Below the pieces are notes generated by a model. It saw only the letters and a list, made by a program, of their open reading frames with translations. It was not told the origin of the DNA and made no database searches. A DNA stretch of 64,000 nucleotides from Gelidibacter algens (GTDB lineage Bacteria; Bacteroidota; Bacteroidia; Flavobacteriales; Flavobacteriaceae): assembly GCF_001678675.1 (NCBI RefSeq), contig NZ_LZRN01000014.1, positions 30,150 to 94,149 on the forward strand, in the 5' to 3' direction. Shown here in pieces: positions 24,863-34,128 of this stretch (positions within the stretch are counted from its first letter, which is position 1; the number at the start of each line of letters is the position of its first letter). A program made the position numbers and the translations under genes.

Positions 24863-25675
24863 ATGGAAGTACAACAATGGATAGACAAAGGCTATGAGCT
24901 GGTCATTGAGTTTGGTCCGAAAGTTTTAGGGGCCATTTTAATATGGATCATCGGATCCTGGGTCATTAAATTACTTTTAAAAGGTGTGGAAAAAACAATG
25001 GAACGGGGCAATTATGATGTCAGCCTCAAGAAATTTTTATTGAATCTTTTAAACTGGGCCTTTAAAATTATTCTTATAGTGGTGGTTCTCGGAATTTTCG
25101 GCATTGGGACCACTTCTTTCGCTGCCATATTAGCAGCGGCAGGTTTAGCCATTGGCTTAGCCCTACAAGGCTCTCTCTCAAATTTTGCAGGTGGTGTATT
25201 GATAATGATTTTTAAACCTATTAAAATTGGCGATTTTATTGAAGCTCAAGGCGAGGTAGGTACCGTAAAGGAAATCCAGATATTTACAACAAAATTGACC
25301 TCAACTGATAACAAGGAAATTATTCTACCTAATGGAAAACTGTCCAATGACAATATTGTGAACTATTCTACGATGGAACTGCGCCGTGTGGACATGGTTT
25401 TTGGTGTGGGCTATGATTCTGATATCAAACAGACCAAAGATATCTTGATGAAAGAATTGACATCCCATCCTTTGGTCTTGAAAGATCCTGAACCCTTAGT
25501 GAGATTGACGGAGTTAGCGGATAGTTCGTTGAATTTTAACGTGAGACCTTGGGTTAAAAATGCAGACTATTGGGGTGTTTATTATGACATTATGGAAAGC
25601 ACCAAACAAGCATTGGATGCCGCTGGCATTGAAATTCCTTACCCACATCAAGTGGAAATACACAAAGAGGGCTAA
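24863..25675 (+). CDS. MscS-type mechanosensitive ion channel family protein
   Basis: A 270-residue channel: three N-terminal membrane helices (about 20-40, 62-85, 88-110), of which TM3 carries the Gly/Ala-rich pore helix FAAILAAAGLAIGLALQGSLSNFAGG, then the beta domain (FIEAQGEVGTVKEIQIFTTKL, ILPNGKLSNDNIVNYS), and the alpha/beta C-terminus. It releases solutes under hypo-osmotic shock. The ATG at 24863 is preferred to an in-frame TTG at 24821. Its 3' end overlaps the convergent tsaB by 4 bases. Confidence 0.92.
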   Translation: MEVQQWIDKGYELVIEFGPKVLGAILIWIIGSWVIKLLLKGVEKTMERGNYDVSLKKFLLNLLNWAFKIILIVVVLGIFGIGTTSFAAILAAAGLAIGLALQGSLSNFAGGVLIMIFKPIKIGDFIEAQGEVGTVKEIQIFTTKLTSTDNKEIILPNGKLSNDNIVNYSTMELRRVDMVFGVGYDSDIKQTKDILMKELTSHPLVLKDPEPLVRLTELADSSLNFNVRPWVKNADYWGVYYDIMESTKQALDAAGIEIPYPHQVEIHKEG

Positions 25676-26343
25676 GATTTAGCCTTAGTTCCGATAAAAT
25701 CCTTTAAATAAAAAGGCTCAAAATAGGCGACATTTTCAATGTCGCTTTTTTTGTATTTCGCATCTGCTAACTTGGCCATTTCTTTCGCTGATGGTAGTTT
25801 GTTTTCAATGAAGACCGCATTGGCGTGCGTAAGGATCTGTTTTGTTTTCTCAACACCACTGCCAATAAAAAACACCTTTCCTGCATCTAAAAAGGTTTCG
25901 AAACTATGCTCATCTAAAATTTGAGCTTCAATCGCCCTGATTTGTTGGTGGTCTTTATCATATATCGCAGCATACACTTCCATGCGCCGCGCATCGAGCA
26001 TTGGCACGATACTCCCATTTTCTATCTCAACTTGATGTGATAATGCCTCTAAAGTATCAATCGAAATTAACGGCTTATCTAAAGAAAAGCACAGCCCTTT
26101 GGCGGCAGAAACACCAATACGCAACCCTGTATAAGACCCAGGACCTTTACTCACAGCAATAGCATCAAGCTCCTGTGGTTTTAGATTGGCCTCTTTAATA
26201 ACAGCATCGATAAAGAGATGCAGCGATTCTGCATGGGAATAATTGGAATTGTTATCTTCTTTTAAAACCAAAATCTCTCCTTCTTTTGAAAGAGAGACTG
26301 AACAATTGGTTGTTGCTGTTTCAATATTGAGTATGTAGGACAC
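25672..26343 (-). CDS. tsaB: tRNA threonylcarbamoyladenosine biosynthesis protein TsaB
   Basis: A 223-residue ASKHA-fold protein that scaffolds TsaD for t6A37 tRNA modification. It has the N-terminal ILNIETATTNCSVSL motif and the AVSKGPGSYTGLRIGVSAAKGL signature near residues 63-85. It begins 19 bases after the last adaptor gene of the export operon, so it is probably transcribed as its tail gene. The end is convergent with mscS, with a 4-base overlap. Confidence 0.93.
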   Translation of the reverse strand: MSYILNIETATTNCSVSLSKEGEILVLKEDNNSNYSHAESLHLFIDAVIKEANLKPQELDAIAVSKGPGSYTGLRIGVSAAKGLCFSLDKPLISIDTLEALSHQVEIENGSIVPMLDARRMEVYAAIYDKDHQQIRAIEAQILDEHSFETFLDAGKVFFIGSGVEKTKQILTHANAVFIENKLPSAKEMAKLADAKYKKSDIENVAYFEPFYLKDFIGTKAKS

Positions 26344-26362
26344 TATTGAATGTATTTAAGAA

Positions 26363-27664
26363 CTATTTTTTTACAGCTCCTTCTTTATTTTTTACTTCTA
26401 TCTTATCACCAGAGTTCAAGGTTTTAGAGACCACACTGTATGGCCCAATGATAATAACATCTCCTGCCTTTAAACCTGACAAGATTTCAATGTTAGAATC
26501 ATCCTGAATTCCTGTTTTGACCACTCTTAGTTTAGCTTCGTCATTTTCCTTGACAAAAACGCATTCAAATTTTTCTTCACTTTCAACTTTTTCAGTTGTT
26601 CCTTCTTCATCGTTTTCCTTTTTAGCATATCCCTTTTTGGCTGATGAGGTATCGGTTTTAATGACAATGGCACTAATTGGGACGCTTACCACATTCTTTC
26701 GTCTCTTTGTAATGATATCAACGGTTGCCGTCATCCCAGGGCGGAATGGCGAATAGTTTTCACCTTTACCTTCCATCAAATCTAGATAAGACTCTTCCAG
26801 AATTCTGACTTTCACCTTAAAATTGGTCACCTGATCTGCTGTAAGCGCTCCTGCGGCCGAGTTGGCAATTGCGGTAACAACGCCTTTAAATTCTTTTTTT
26901 AGATAGGCATCCACCTCTACAATGGTAGAATCTCCTATTTGAACTTTTACAATATCATTTTCATTGACATCAATCTCCACTTCCATATTGTTCAAGTTGG
27001 CAACTCTCAAGATTTCAGTACCTGCCATTTGTTGGGTTCCAACCACGCGTTCTCCCAATTCAACATCTAATTTAGATATGGTACCGCTCATAGGGGCATA
27101 AATGGTAGTTCTGTTCAAATTGTCTCTGGCCTCACTTACTGAAGCGCCTGCGCTTTGCACATTATAGTATGCAGATTGTTTACCTGCCTGAGCAATTTCA
27201 TAACCAGATACGGCCTTGTCCCATTCTGCTTTTGAGATGATCCCTTTTTCAAAAAGCTGCTTATTACGGTCATAGCTTAATTTTGCTTCACGCAAGGAGG
27301 CCTCTGCCTGTTCCAACCCTGCTTTTATATTTTGATATGTTGCCTGACTTCTATTTACGGCAGATTGGATCAGGTCAGGATTGACTCTTACCAACAAATC
27401 TCCTTTTTTAACTTGCTGCCCTTCCTTAAAAGGAAGATTTATGATCTCTCCTGAGACCTCACTAGATATTTTGACTTCAACCTCTGGCTGAATTTTACCA
27501 GTAGCCGATACTTTTTCCACAATCTCCATTAGGGTCACACTCTGGATTTCAACCTCTTTAAAGTTACCCGTTTTCCCAAACCATCCCGCTTTTTTACCTA
27601 CAATCAATCCCAAGATTAGCAGTACGATTACAGTTATTATTATTATTAATGTTTTTTTGCTCAT
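26363..27664 (-). CDS. MacA/HlyD-type periplasmic adaptor (second of two in the operon)
   Basis: A 433-residue adaptor with an N-terminal membrane anchor (TLIIIITVIVLLILGLIVG), a biotinyl-lipoyl-like hairpin (VSATGKIQPEVEVKISSEVSGEI... FKEGQQVKKGDLLVRVNPDL), a long coiled coil (about 95-180), and beta-barrel domains. A charged, low-complexity insert is seen near 345-370 (KKENDEEGTTEKVESEEK). It bridges the inner-membrane transporter to TolC. It follows tolC by 52 bases. Paralogous with the adaptor at 29210 but clearly diverged. Confidence 0.88.
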   Translation of the reverse strand: MSKKTLIIIITVIVLLILGLIVGKKAGWFGKTGNFKEVEIQSVTLMEIVEKVSATGKIQPEVEVKISSEVSGEIINLPFKEGQQVKKGDLLVRVNPDLIQSAVNRSQATYQNIKAGLEQAEASLREAKLSYDRNKQLFEKGIISKAEWDKAVSGYEIAQAGKQSAYYNVQSAGASVSEARDNLNRTTIYAPMSGTISKLDVELGERVVGTQQMAGTEILRVANLNNMEVEIDVNENDIVKVQIGDSTIVEVDAYLKKEFKGVVTAIANSAAGALTADQVTNFKVKVRILEESYLDLMEGKGENYSPFRPGMTATVDIITKRRKNVVSVPISAIVIKTDTSSAKKGYAKKENDEEGTTEKVESEEKFECVFVKENDEAKLRVVKTGIQDDSNIEILSGLKAGDVIIIGPYSVVSKTLNSGDKIEVKNKEGAVKK

Positions 27665-27716
27665 AACGGTTAGTTTATAATATGTGGTGTCCTAGTTAGT
27701 AATGGATAATCTATAA

Positions 27717-29159
27717 TTAAAATTTCAACTCCAATGCAGGAATTCCAAAATATAGTTCAAGAACTTTTAGCTTAAAGATATAATCATATTTGGCGCGGTT
27801 GAGTTCTATTTTACTATTGTCATATCTTACTTTAGACTGACTAAAATCGAAGGCATTGGTCAAACCAACATCATAACGCTCTTTGGCGTAGTTGTAGGCC
27901 AGTTCTTGTGATTCTAAAGCAGACTGTGCTGCTTCATAAGATTTTAGTGCTCCCTTGGCATCAACATAGGCTTGGTACACAGTAGATTCCAAATCAAGTT
28001 GTGCTTGCTCCAATTGATTTTGGGTCCGTTCTAAATTAATCTGGTTTCTTTTGACATTTCCTCTGGTCGAAAATCCGTTCAGGATTGGGATATTTAAAGA
28101 TAGTCCATAAGAGATACCATCATTTTGATACAATTGATCTACAAACGGATCAGCACCAACGCGACGGGTGAAGGTATTTGGAAATTGTCCAACAACCGAC
28201 TGCCCAGTGCCCTCAACAACACCAATCTCCCTGAAAATTGATGGATTGTCCTGATCAATATCCTGAATAAAAGTCGTGGCATTGGTAAATCTCGTATCAT
28301 ATCCAAAAAATGCAGACAGTGTTGGATAATAAGAACTTTTTGCAATTTGCACGTCCTTTTCAGCCAACTCAACACTTTTCTCTGCTATTTTAATTTCTGC
28401 TCTATTCTCTTTAGCGGTCTCAATAATTTCATAAACACCTTTATTTAAGACACCTTCATCAACAATATCATAACCTTCATCTTCAATATCAAAATTTTGA
28501 TAATCCTTAATCAATAAAAGCTGTGCTAAACTGATCAACGACACCTGTGCAGCATTCTCTGCATTAACAATAGCTTGTCTTTCACTTGCGTCATTAGCTC
28601 TTATCTCCAAGATATCTCCTTCTGGTAAAACCCCTGCATCAACCAAGTCTTGGGTTCTGGTCAATTGATCTTTGGTAATGGAATTCTGAGAAATTAAAAC
28701 TTCCAAATTGGCCTTGTTGAGAATAACCTGCAAATAGTTATTGGCCACAAATAAAGAAATATCATCCTCCATTTTAGTCAGTCTAAGCTGGGCCGCCAGT
28801 TTTGATATTTTAGCACGTTGCACTTCTCTAAAATTACGTAAGCCGTTAAATAGTGTGTAGCCTGCATTAATCCTTCCTGTTGCAGATAAAAATGTAGTCG
28901 TTTGCGCATTATTGGTCAATGGATTAAAGCTCAAACCTGTATTTTCTGAGAGCCCAGCGCTCATATTGATGTCTGGTAAAAAGTTGCCCAAAGCCTGTAA
29001 GGTTTCAATATCTGTGAGCTCTACATCCAATTGGCTTTGCTTTACTGAGATATTGTTTTCTAATGCATAGGCCACAGATTCTTTGAGTGTCCATTTTTTT
29101 ACTTGTGCCTGAGATGTTATTGCCATTAAGACAAGAACTATAAGGATTGATTTTTTCAT
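27717..29159 (-). CDS. TolC family outer membrane efflux protein
   Basis: A 480-residue outer-membrane channel: signal peptide (LVLMAITSQAQ), two outer membrane efflux repeats with long helices (SVAYALENNISVKQSQLDVE; AQLDLESTVYQAYVDAKGALKSYEAAQSAL in the second half), and Gly/Asn-containing barrel strands between. It provides the exit duct for the MacAB-type transporter encoded upstream. It lies 50 bases after the first adaptor and 52 before the second, so it is sandwiched between two adaptors. Confidence 0.9.
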   Translation of the reverse strand: MKKSILIVLVLMAITSQAQVKKWTLKESVAYALENNISVKQSQLDVELTDIETLQALGNFLPDINMSAGLSENTGLSFNPLTNNAQTTTFLSATGRINAGYTLFNGLRNFREVQRAKISKLAAQLRLTKMEDDISLFVANNYLQVILNKANLEVLISQNSITKDQLTRTQDLVDAGVLPEGDILEIRANDASERQAIVNAENAAQVSLISLAQLLLIKDYQNFDIEDEGYDIVDEGVLNKGVYEIIETAKENRAEIKIAEKSVELAEKDVQIAKSSYYPTLSAFFGYDTRFTNATTFIQDIDQDNPSIFREIGVVEGTGQSVVGQFPNTFTRRVGADPFVDQLYQNDGISYGLSLNIPILNGFSTRGNVKRNQINLERTQNQLEQAQLDLESTVYQAYVDAKGALKSYEAAQSALESQELAYNYAKERYDVGLTNAFDFSQSKVRYDNSKIELNRAKYDYIFKLKVLELYFGIPALELKF

Positions 29160-29209
29160 AATTAAAATATAGGTCTATGTATGAATTAAAGTGTTACACA
29201 TAAAATGAA

Positions 29210-30373
29210 TTATTTCTTTTGAGCATAGTCTGGAATACCTTGAACTTGGTTCCATACCTTGATCTTATCAGATTTTCCGATCCCATTCAACACTTGCACA
29301 AAAATACCATCACTGATACCCAACTCTAAATCTCTACGTTCAAATACCTGCTCTCCAACCATCACTTCAACAAATGGTTTTAGAGTTTCAGGATCGTATT
29401 GCACCAAGGCTTCTTTTATGGCAAGTACATTTTCTGCTTTATCCAAAATAATGGAGGCATTGGCGCTCAACCCTGCTCTAATAAATGTAGAGTCAATAGA
29501 TTTTAAGGTCCCCTTAATGGCAAACTGAATAGCACCGTTTTCAGCTACACCCTTTGGAGCGATATAGTCCAACACAGCGTCAAATTTTTCATTTTCAATG
29601 GCACCCACAGTAATTTCAAGAGGCAGGCCTTCTTTAATTTTACCCACTTCGCTTTCATCAACCTTCCCCTCAAAAATCATCTTTTTTACATCAGCCAAAG
29701 ATGCAATGGAGGTGCCTTCATTAAAGTTATTGGCTTCAATAACTTGATTTCCTTCTTTTACGGGCACATCTAGCACCATTCCAGAAACAGTAGCTCTTAC
29801 TTGGGTCTGTGCAATATTGCCCAAGCCTGAGGTGGTTCCCGTTTTGACAATATCATAGTTTTGACGTGAAGAATTCAAATTGATTTCTGCTTGTTCAACA
29901 CTTTGTTTGGTTTGTAAGTAGGTGTTTTTGACACTTTCAAAATCATTTGAAGAAATCACACCTTTATCAAACAATGCCTTTTGACGGTCATAATTAGTTT
30001 GTTCTGTCTGCAAATTTATCTTAGCCGTTTGTAATGATGTTTGGCTGGAAGAAATACTATTCTTGGCACTCGTCAATGACGATATATTAGGAATAACTCT
30101 AATTTGTGCTATCAAATCTCCTGACTTTACATACTCACCCGCTTCAATATACACCTCTTCAATGACTCCAGAAATATTGGACTTAATCAGCACTTCATCT
30201 TTAGGAACAATATTTCCTGTGGCGACTGTTTTAACCACAATTGTTTTTTCAACAGGAGTTTCCGTAGTATAGGTTATAGGATTTTCCTGATTTTTTTGCC
30301 ACAAATAAATTAAGGCTGTTGCAAACACGGCAACGATAAGTCCTAAAATAATGACTGTTTTTGTTCTTTTCAT
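29210..30373 (-). CDS. MacA/HlyD-type periplasmic adaptor (first of two in the operon)
   Basis: A 387-residue adaptor: N-terminal helix (VIILGLIVAVFATALIYLW), lipoyl-like hairpin halves (VATGNIVPKDEVLIKSNISG; VYIEAGEYVKSGDLIAQI), a coiled coil at about 100-170, then barrel and membrane-proximal domains. Its start codon and the 48 bases upstream are part of a 51-bp repeat that occurs a second time 88 bases upstream. This duplicated leader separates it from the permease genes, so its translation or transcription may differ from theirs. Confidence 0.88.
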   Translation of the reverse strand: MKRTKTVIILGLIVAVFATALIYLWQKNQENPITYTTETPVEKTIVVKTVATGNIVPKDEVLIKSNISGVIEEVYIEAGEYVKSGDLIAQIRVIPNISSLTSAKNSISSSQTSLQTAKINLQTEQTNYDRQKALFDKGVISSNDFESVKNTYLQTKQSVEQAEINLNSSRQNYDIVKTGTTSGLGNIAQTQVRATVSGMVLDVPVKEGNQVIEANNFNEGTSIASLADVKKMIFEGKVDESEVGKIKEGLPLEITVGAIENEKFDAVLDYIAPKGVAENGAIQFAIKGTLKSIDSTFIRAGLSANASIILDKAENVLAIKEALVQYDPETLKPFVEVMVGEQVFERRDLELGISDGIFVQVLNGIGKSDKIKVWNQVQGIPDYAQKK

Positions 30374-30507
30374 TTGGTCGTTTTAATTGTTTTTTAATGG
30401 TCAAATGTTACACCTTCAGCATGATTTGTAATAAACATTCAAAAATGAAGAGGTGGTTCATTTGGTCGTTTTAATTGTTTTTTAATGGTCAAATGTTACA
30501 CCTTCAG
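30369..30507. repeat. 51-bp perfect direct repeat duplicating the adaptor gene leader
   Basis: Copies at 30369-30419 and 30457-30507 are identical over 51 bases, offset by 88. Each copy includes the ATG of the adaptor (minus strand) and its upstream bases. The upstream copy's ATG (30459-30461) opens a 17-codon frame (MNHLFIFECLLQIMLKV) that stops at 30408-30410, inside the downstream copy. The small frame could act as a leader peptide or be incidental. Confidence 0.95.
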
Positions 30508-30565
30508 TTTATTTTCTGTTGCTGATCAACAAAAAGCGGTGTTTCATTAGATGGTTATTAGTGTA

Positions 30566-31825
30566 CTATTCTATTCTCAATGCGTCAACAGGTTTCATTT
30601 TTGTTGCACTATTGGCAGGAATCAGTCCCGCTAATAGCCCAGAGACCACAAGTATAAAAAGGGCAGTGAACACGACTGACATGCTCACACTCGGGTTGGC
30701 AAAATTTTCAACGGGACCACTCATATCCAATACATAGTTGAGCCCCCATATAACGGCAGCGGCGAATGAAATTCCCACCATACCTGATAAAATAGTAAGG
30801 ATCAGGCTTTCCTGTAAAATTTGTGATTTGATCATCCAGGGCGACGCTCCCAACGCTCTTCTCACTCCAATTTCTTTGGTACGTTCCTTCACTACAATAA
30901 GCATAATATTACTAATCCCGATGATGCCAGACATCAGCACCAAGGCTCCTACGAAATACCCTACCAGTCCCAAAATAGAGAACAGGCCATTGACGCGGCC
31001 AAAGGCTTCAGAAAGATCAAAGTTACCTATGGCGCGATCATCTTCAGGATGTACCGTCCGTCTGCTCTTTAAGGTTTCCAATATTTGGGGTTTAAGAGTT
31101 GTAATGTTCGTTCCATCATAGGCGGTTAAGGCCATCCATCCCACATTATCGGCAAAATTAAATGCTTGGCCAAACGATGTAAAGGGCACAAAAATGGTAT
31201 TGGCATCTTCCTCTTTATCACCTTGGCTATTGCTCACTTTAAAAGTACCTACCACCATAAAGTTGACCCCGTTGATTTTTATGTAGGTTCCTAAAGGACG
31301 CTCGCCCTTATCATAAAGTCCTTTGACGACACCTGTACCAATGACACACACTTTTCTGTTGGATTTGATATCCGAATAACTCACAAACCGCCCTTGAATA
31401 ATGTCCATGGGCTGTTGCTTAATGAATTCAGGATAATCACCATTCACCTGAAATGCCCCTGTTTTTGTACCTCTTACCACATTATTGGCGCCACTATAAC
31501 CTCCTAATTGATTACGTGGCGATACATATTTGAGTTGTGGAAAATCATTTTTTAAAGTAGCGACGTCTTCCAATTTGAAGTTAAAGCGACGTCCTTTTGG
31601 CAGCCCTTTATAAGGTTTTGAAGTTTGTTGTGTCCAAATAAACATGGAGTTGGTGGCAAAGTTTCCAAAATCAGCAGTCACCCCATTTCTGAGGCCGTTG
31701 GTCAATGCCAATAAAAGCACCAAAATTGTAATGCCCCAAAACACCCCAAATGCGGTCAAAAAAGTTCTGAACTTATTTGCATTTAAAGCTTCTAATATTT
31801 CTTCCCAACGGTCTCTACTAAACAT
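30566..31825 (-). CDS. MacB-type ABC transporter permease (second of two)
   Basis: A 419-residue protein of the MacB/FtsX class: one N-terminal membrane helix (FLTAFGVFWGITILVLLLAL), a large periplasmic MacB_PCD domain (about 45-255), and three C-terminal helices (LGLVGYFVGALVLMSGIIGI and two more) with the EIGVRRALGASP coupling motif facing the ATPase. It starts one base after the first permease ends. It probably pairs with that permease as a heterodimer. Confidence 0.9.
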   Translation of the reverse strand: MFSRDRWEEILEALNANKFRTFLTAFGVFWGITILVLLLALTNGLRNGVTADFGNFATNSMFIWTQQTSKPYKGLPKGRRFNFKLEDVATLKNDFPQLKYVSPRNQLGGYSGANNVVRGTKTGAFQVNGDYPEFIKQQPMDIIQGRFVSYSDIKSNRKVCVIGTGVVKGLYDKGERPLGTYIKINGVNFMVVGTFKVSNSQGDKEEDANTIFVPFTSFGQAFNFADNVGWMALTAYDGTNITTLKPQILETLKSRRTVHPEDDRAIGNFDLSEAFGRVNGLFSILGLVGYFVGALVLMSGIIGISNIMLIVVKERTKEIGVRRALGASPWMIKSQILQESLILTILSGMVGISFAAAVIWGLNYVLDMSGPVENFANPSVSMSVVFTALFILVVSGLLAGLIPANSATKMKPVDALRIE

Positions 31826-31826
31826 G

Positions 31827-33071
31827 TTATTCGTCTCTTAATGCTACAATAGGTTTAATTTTGGCAGCACGGTATGCGGGAATAAATCCTGCAATAGCAC
31901 CTGCAAATACCAAAACAAATACCGTGGTTAGTGCGGTGTTGAAATCTACTTGAGGATATTTTATAAAATCACTTTCTATCAATGGCCCAACAAATTCAAG
32001 AAGTGCCAATCCTGCAACCAGGCCAAAGAGCCCGGAAAACATGGTCACAAATACAGATTCCTGCAAAATCATCCCAACGATAGACATGGGTTCTGCACCC
32101 AAAGCTTTTCTGATCCCGATTTCTTTAGTGCGTTCTTTTACAATAATCAACATAATGTTGCCGACCCCGACCACACCAGCTATGATGGTGCCGATACCCA
32201 CAAACCAAAAAACGGCCTTAATGGTATCTACCAATGAATATATTTTTCGTGCTTCTTCCAAGGTGTTATTGACCCTAACGGCACTGATGTCATCTGGTGC
32301 AATGATGTGTGTTTCCTTTATATCACTCTCAATACCCGATGATATTTGCTCAGAGAGTTTGACGGCCTCATCAAAATTATCTGACATCTTTACGGTATAA
32401 GACATGTTCCTGATGTCATTACCCCCGTTGAATGCTTTTTGTGCTGTAGTTATGGGCATCATTACCTTGCTTTCATCACGTTCTCCTCCCGGATCAAAGA
32501 AGACACCAATCACCTTAAAATTTATGCCATAAAGCGATAGATTTTTCCCAATCGGATGTTCACCTTTAAAAAGATCTTGGCTGACCTTATTCCCAATGAC
32601 AGCCACTTTTTTACCTTCGATAATGTCAGAATGGTTTATAAATCGTCCTTGGCTGATATCTGCGTTTTCAATAAATTGATTATCTGGCATGACGCCTTCA
32701 ATTCTATAATTGCCAGATTCATTTTGGTAGTTGACCAACCCGCCCCAAATGGTGTAAAAAGCCGATTTATATTCGAGATTGTCATCATATTTATTGACGA
32801 CAGCATTGAAATCTTCATTTTTAAGTTGGATACGACGGCCTGGATTTAAGCCTTTATACTCTTTGGTAGTAACGCCTGTATATACGGAAATACTATTAGT
32901 CGCATCCTGTTCAAACTGCGATGTGACGCCATTTTGAATTCCAGAACTAAAACCGAGAAGGATAACTAAAATAAAGATCCCAGAGGCTACAGAAAGACCT
33001 GTTAAAAACGTGCGCAATTTGTTTTTACTTAAAGTCTCAAAAATTTCCTGCCAACGTTCAATATCAAACAT
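31827..33071 (-). CDS. MacB-type ABC transporter permease (first of two)
   Basis: A 414-residue paralogue of the following permease, with the same layout: N-terminal helix (FLTGLSVASGIFILVILLGF), MacB_PCD periplasmic domain, and three C-terminal helices with the coupling motif EIGIRKALGAEP. Its start overlaps the end of the ATPase gene by 8 bases, showing tight translational coupling. Substrate is unknown (MacAB-like systems export peptides, lipoproteins or macrolides). Confidence 0.9.
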   Translation of the reverse strand: MFDIERWQEIFETLSKNKLRTFLTGLSVASGIFILVILLGFSSGIQNGVTSQFEQDATNSISVYTGVTTKEYKGLNPGRRIQLKNEDFNAVVNKYDDNLEYKSAFYTIWGGLVNYQNESGNYRIEGVMPDNQFIENADISQGRFINHSDIIEGKKVAVIGNKVSQDLFKGEHPIGKNLSLYGINFKVIGVFFDPGGERDESKVMMPITTAQKAFNGGNDIRNMSYTVKMSDNFDEAVKLSEQISSGIESDIKETHIIAPDDISAVRVNNTLEEARKIYSLVDTIKAVFWFVGIGTIIAGVVGVGNIMLIIVKERTKEIGIRKALGAEPMSIVGMILQESVFVTMFSGLFGLVAGLALLEFVGPLIESDFIKYPQVDFNTALTTVFVLVFAGAIAGFIPAYRAAKIKPIVALRDE

Positions 33072-33765
33072 ACTGAGAAGCTCTAACTTGTTCTACCATA
33101 CTGTCATCAATGATAACGCCGTCTTTCAAATTGACAATACGCTTGGTCATTTGGGCAATGTCATGCTCATGTGTAACAACTAAAATGGTTTTGCCATCGT
33201 CATTAATACCTTGAATAAGCTCCATCACTTCATAAGAGGTTTTGGTATCCAACGCTCCGGTGGGCTCATCAGCCAACAATACTTTGGGGTCACTTGCCAA
33301 AGCTCTAGCTATGGCCACACGCTGTTTTTGTCCGCCAGACAATTCACTGGGCAAGTGGTGAGACCATGGCGCCAACCCCACCTTATCGAGATAATGCATG
33401 GCCCGTTCAACACGTTCTTTCCGAGGGACACCTTGGTAATACAGCGGCAGAGCGACGTTATCTAAAGCCGATTTATAATTGATAAGATTAAAAGATTGGA
33501 AGATGAATCCGAGAAATTTATTTCTGTAGTTGGCGGCAATTTTCTCATTGAGGTTTTTGATAGGAACATTATCGAGTGTATATGATCCTTCATCAGCTTC
33601 ATCCAACATACCTAAAATATTTAAAAGCGTTGACTTTCCTGAACCTGAAGACCCCATTATAGATACCAATTCGCCTTGTTTGACGTCAAAATTAATCCCT
33701 TTTAACACATGAAGTGAATTATTACCCATGTGATAGGATTTATGTAAATCTTTAATTTGTATCAT
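33064..33765 (-). CDS. MacB/LolD-type ABC transporter ATP-binding protein
   Basis: A 233-residue ATPase with Walker A GSSGSGKST near residue 38, Q-loop FIFQSFNLI, signature LSGGQKQRVAIARAL near 141, Walker B VLLADEPTGALD, and H-loop VVTHEHD. It energises the two MacB-type permeases that follow in the same operon. In classic MacB the ATPase and permease are fused; here they are separate genes. It is the first gene of the ABC-permease-permease-adaptor-TolC-adaptor-tsaB series. Confidence 0.95.
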   Translation of the reverse strand: MIQIKDLHKSYHMGNNSLHVLKGINFDVKQGELVSIMGSSGSGKSTLLNILGMLDEADEGSYTLDNVPIKNLNEKIAANYRNKFLGFIFQSFNLINYKSALDNVALPLYYQGVPRKERVERAMHYLDKVGLAPWSHHLPSELSGGQKQRVAIARALASDPKVLLADEPTGALDTKTSYEVMELIQGINDDGKTILVVTHEHDIAQMTKRIVNLKDGVIIDDSMVEQVRASQYV

Positions 33766-33888
33766 AAGGAGAGCGTTAATTCTACAATGTTACACAAAAC
33801 AAGGCACGAATTATACTAACAAATTGTTAAGACTTACCCTGAACATGTTCTATATAGACTAATAGAGAAGAGAATTGTTACAAAACAA

Positions 33889-34128
33889 TTATACTTTTTC
33901 TGTTTTTCCTTTCTTGAAATACTTCATATAGATAGCAATCCCAAGACCACCAACAAGAAGATAAGGAATGATCATGAGGTAAACAATACCATCATTGACC
34001 CCTTTTGCGGTAGATAAGCCTTCTTCACTTTCCAAAACAGCACGACACATGGCGCATTGGGCATTGGTAGTAAAAAAGGAGAACAACGTGAAAATTAAGA
34101 AAAAGACTTTCTGTTTCATTTTAAGCAT
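33889..34128 (-). CDS. Small CxxC membrane protein in the oxidase cluster
   Basis: A 79-residue exported protein: signal peptide (VFFLIFTLFSFFTTNAQ), directly followed by a CAMC motif at the mature N-terminus, then one membrane helix (YLMIIPYLLVGGLGIAIYM) and a basic tail. The CxxC on the periplasmic side suggests a redox or metal (copper) role, which fits its position after the SCO and DUF420 genes. This is inference. It overlaps the DUF420 gene by 8 bases; an ATG three codons further in (34119) would avoid the overlap. Confidence 0.7.
   Translation of the reverse strand: MLKMKQKVFFLIFTLFSFFTTNAQCAMCRAVLESEEGLSTAKGVNDGIVYLMIIPYLLVGGLGIAIYMKYFKKGKTEKV

Noticed and set aside
33873..33890. AATTGTT/AACAATT hairpin at the end of the CxxC protein gene
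   Set aside because: Seven AT-rich pairs without a T run are too weak to call a terminator.
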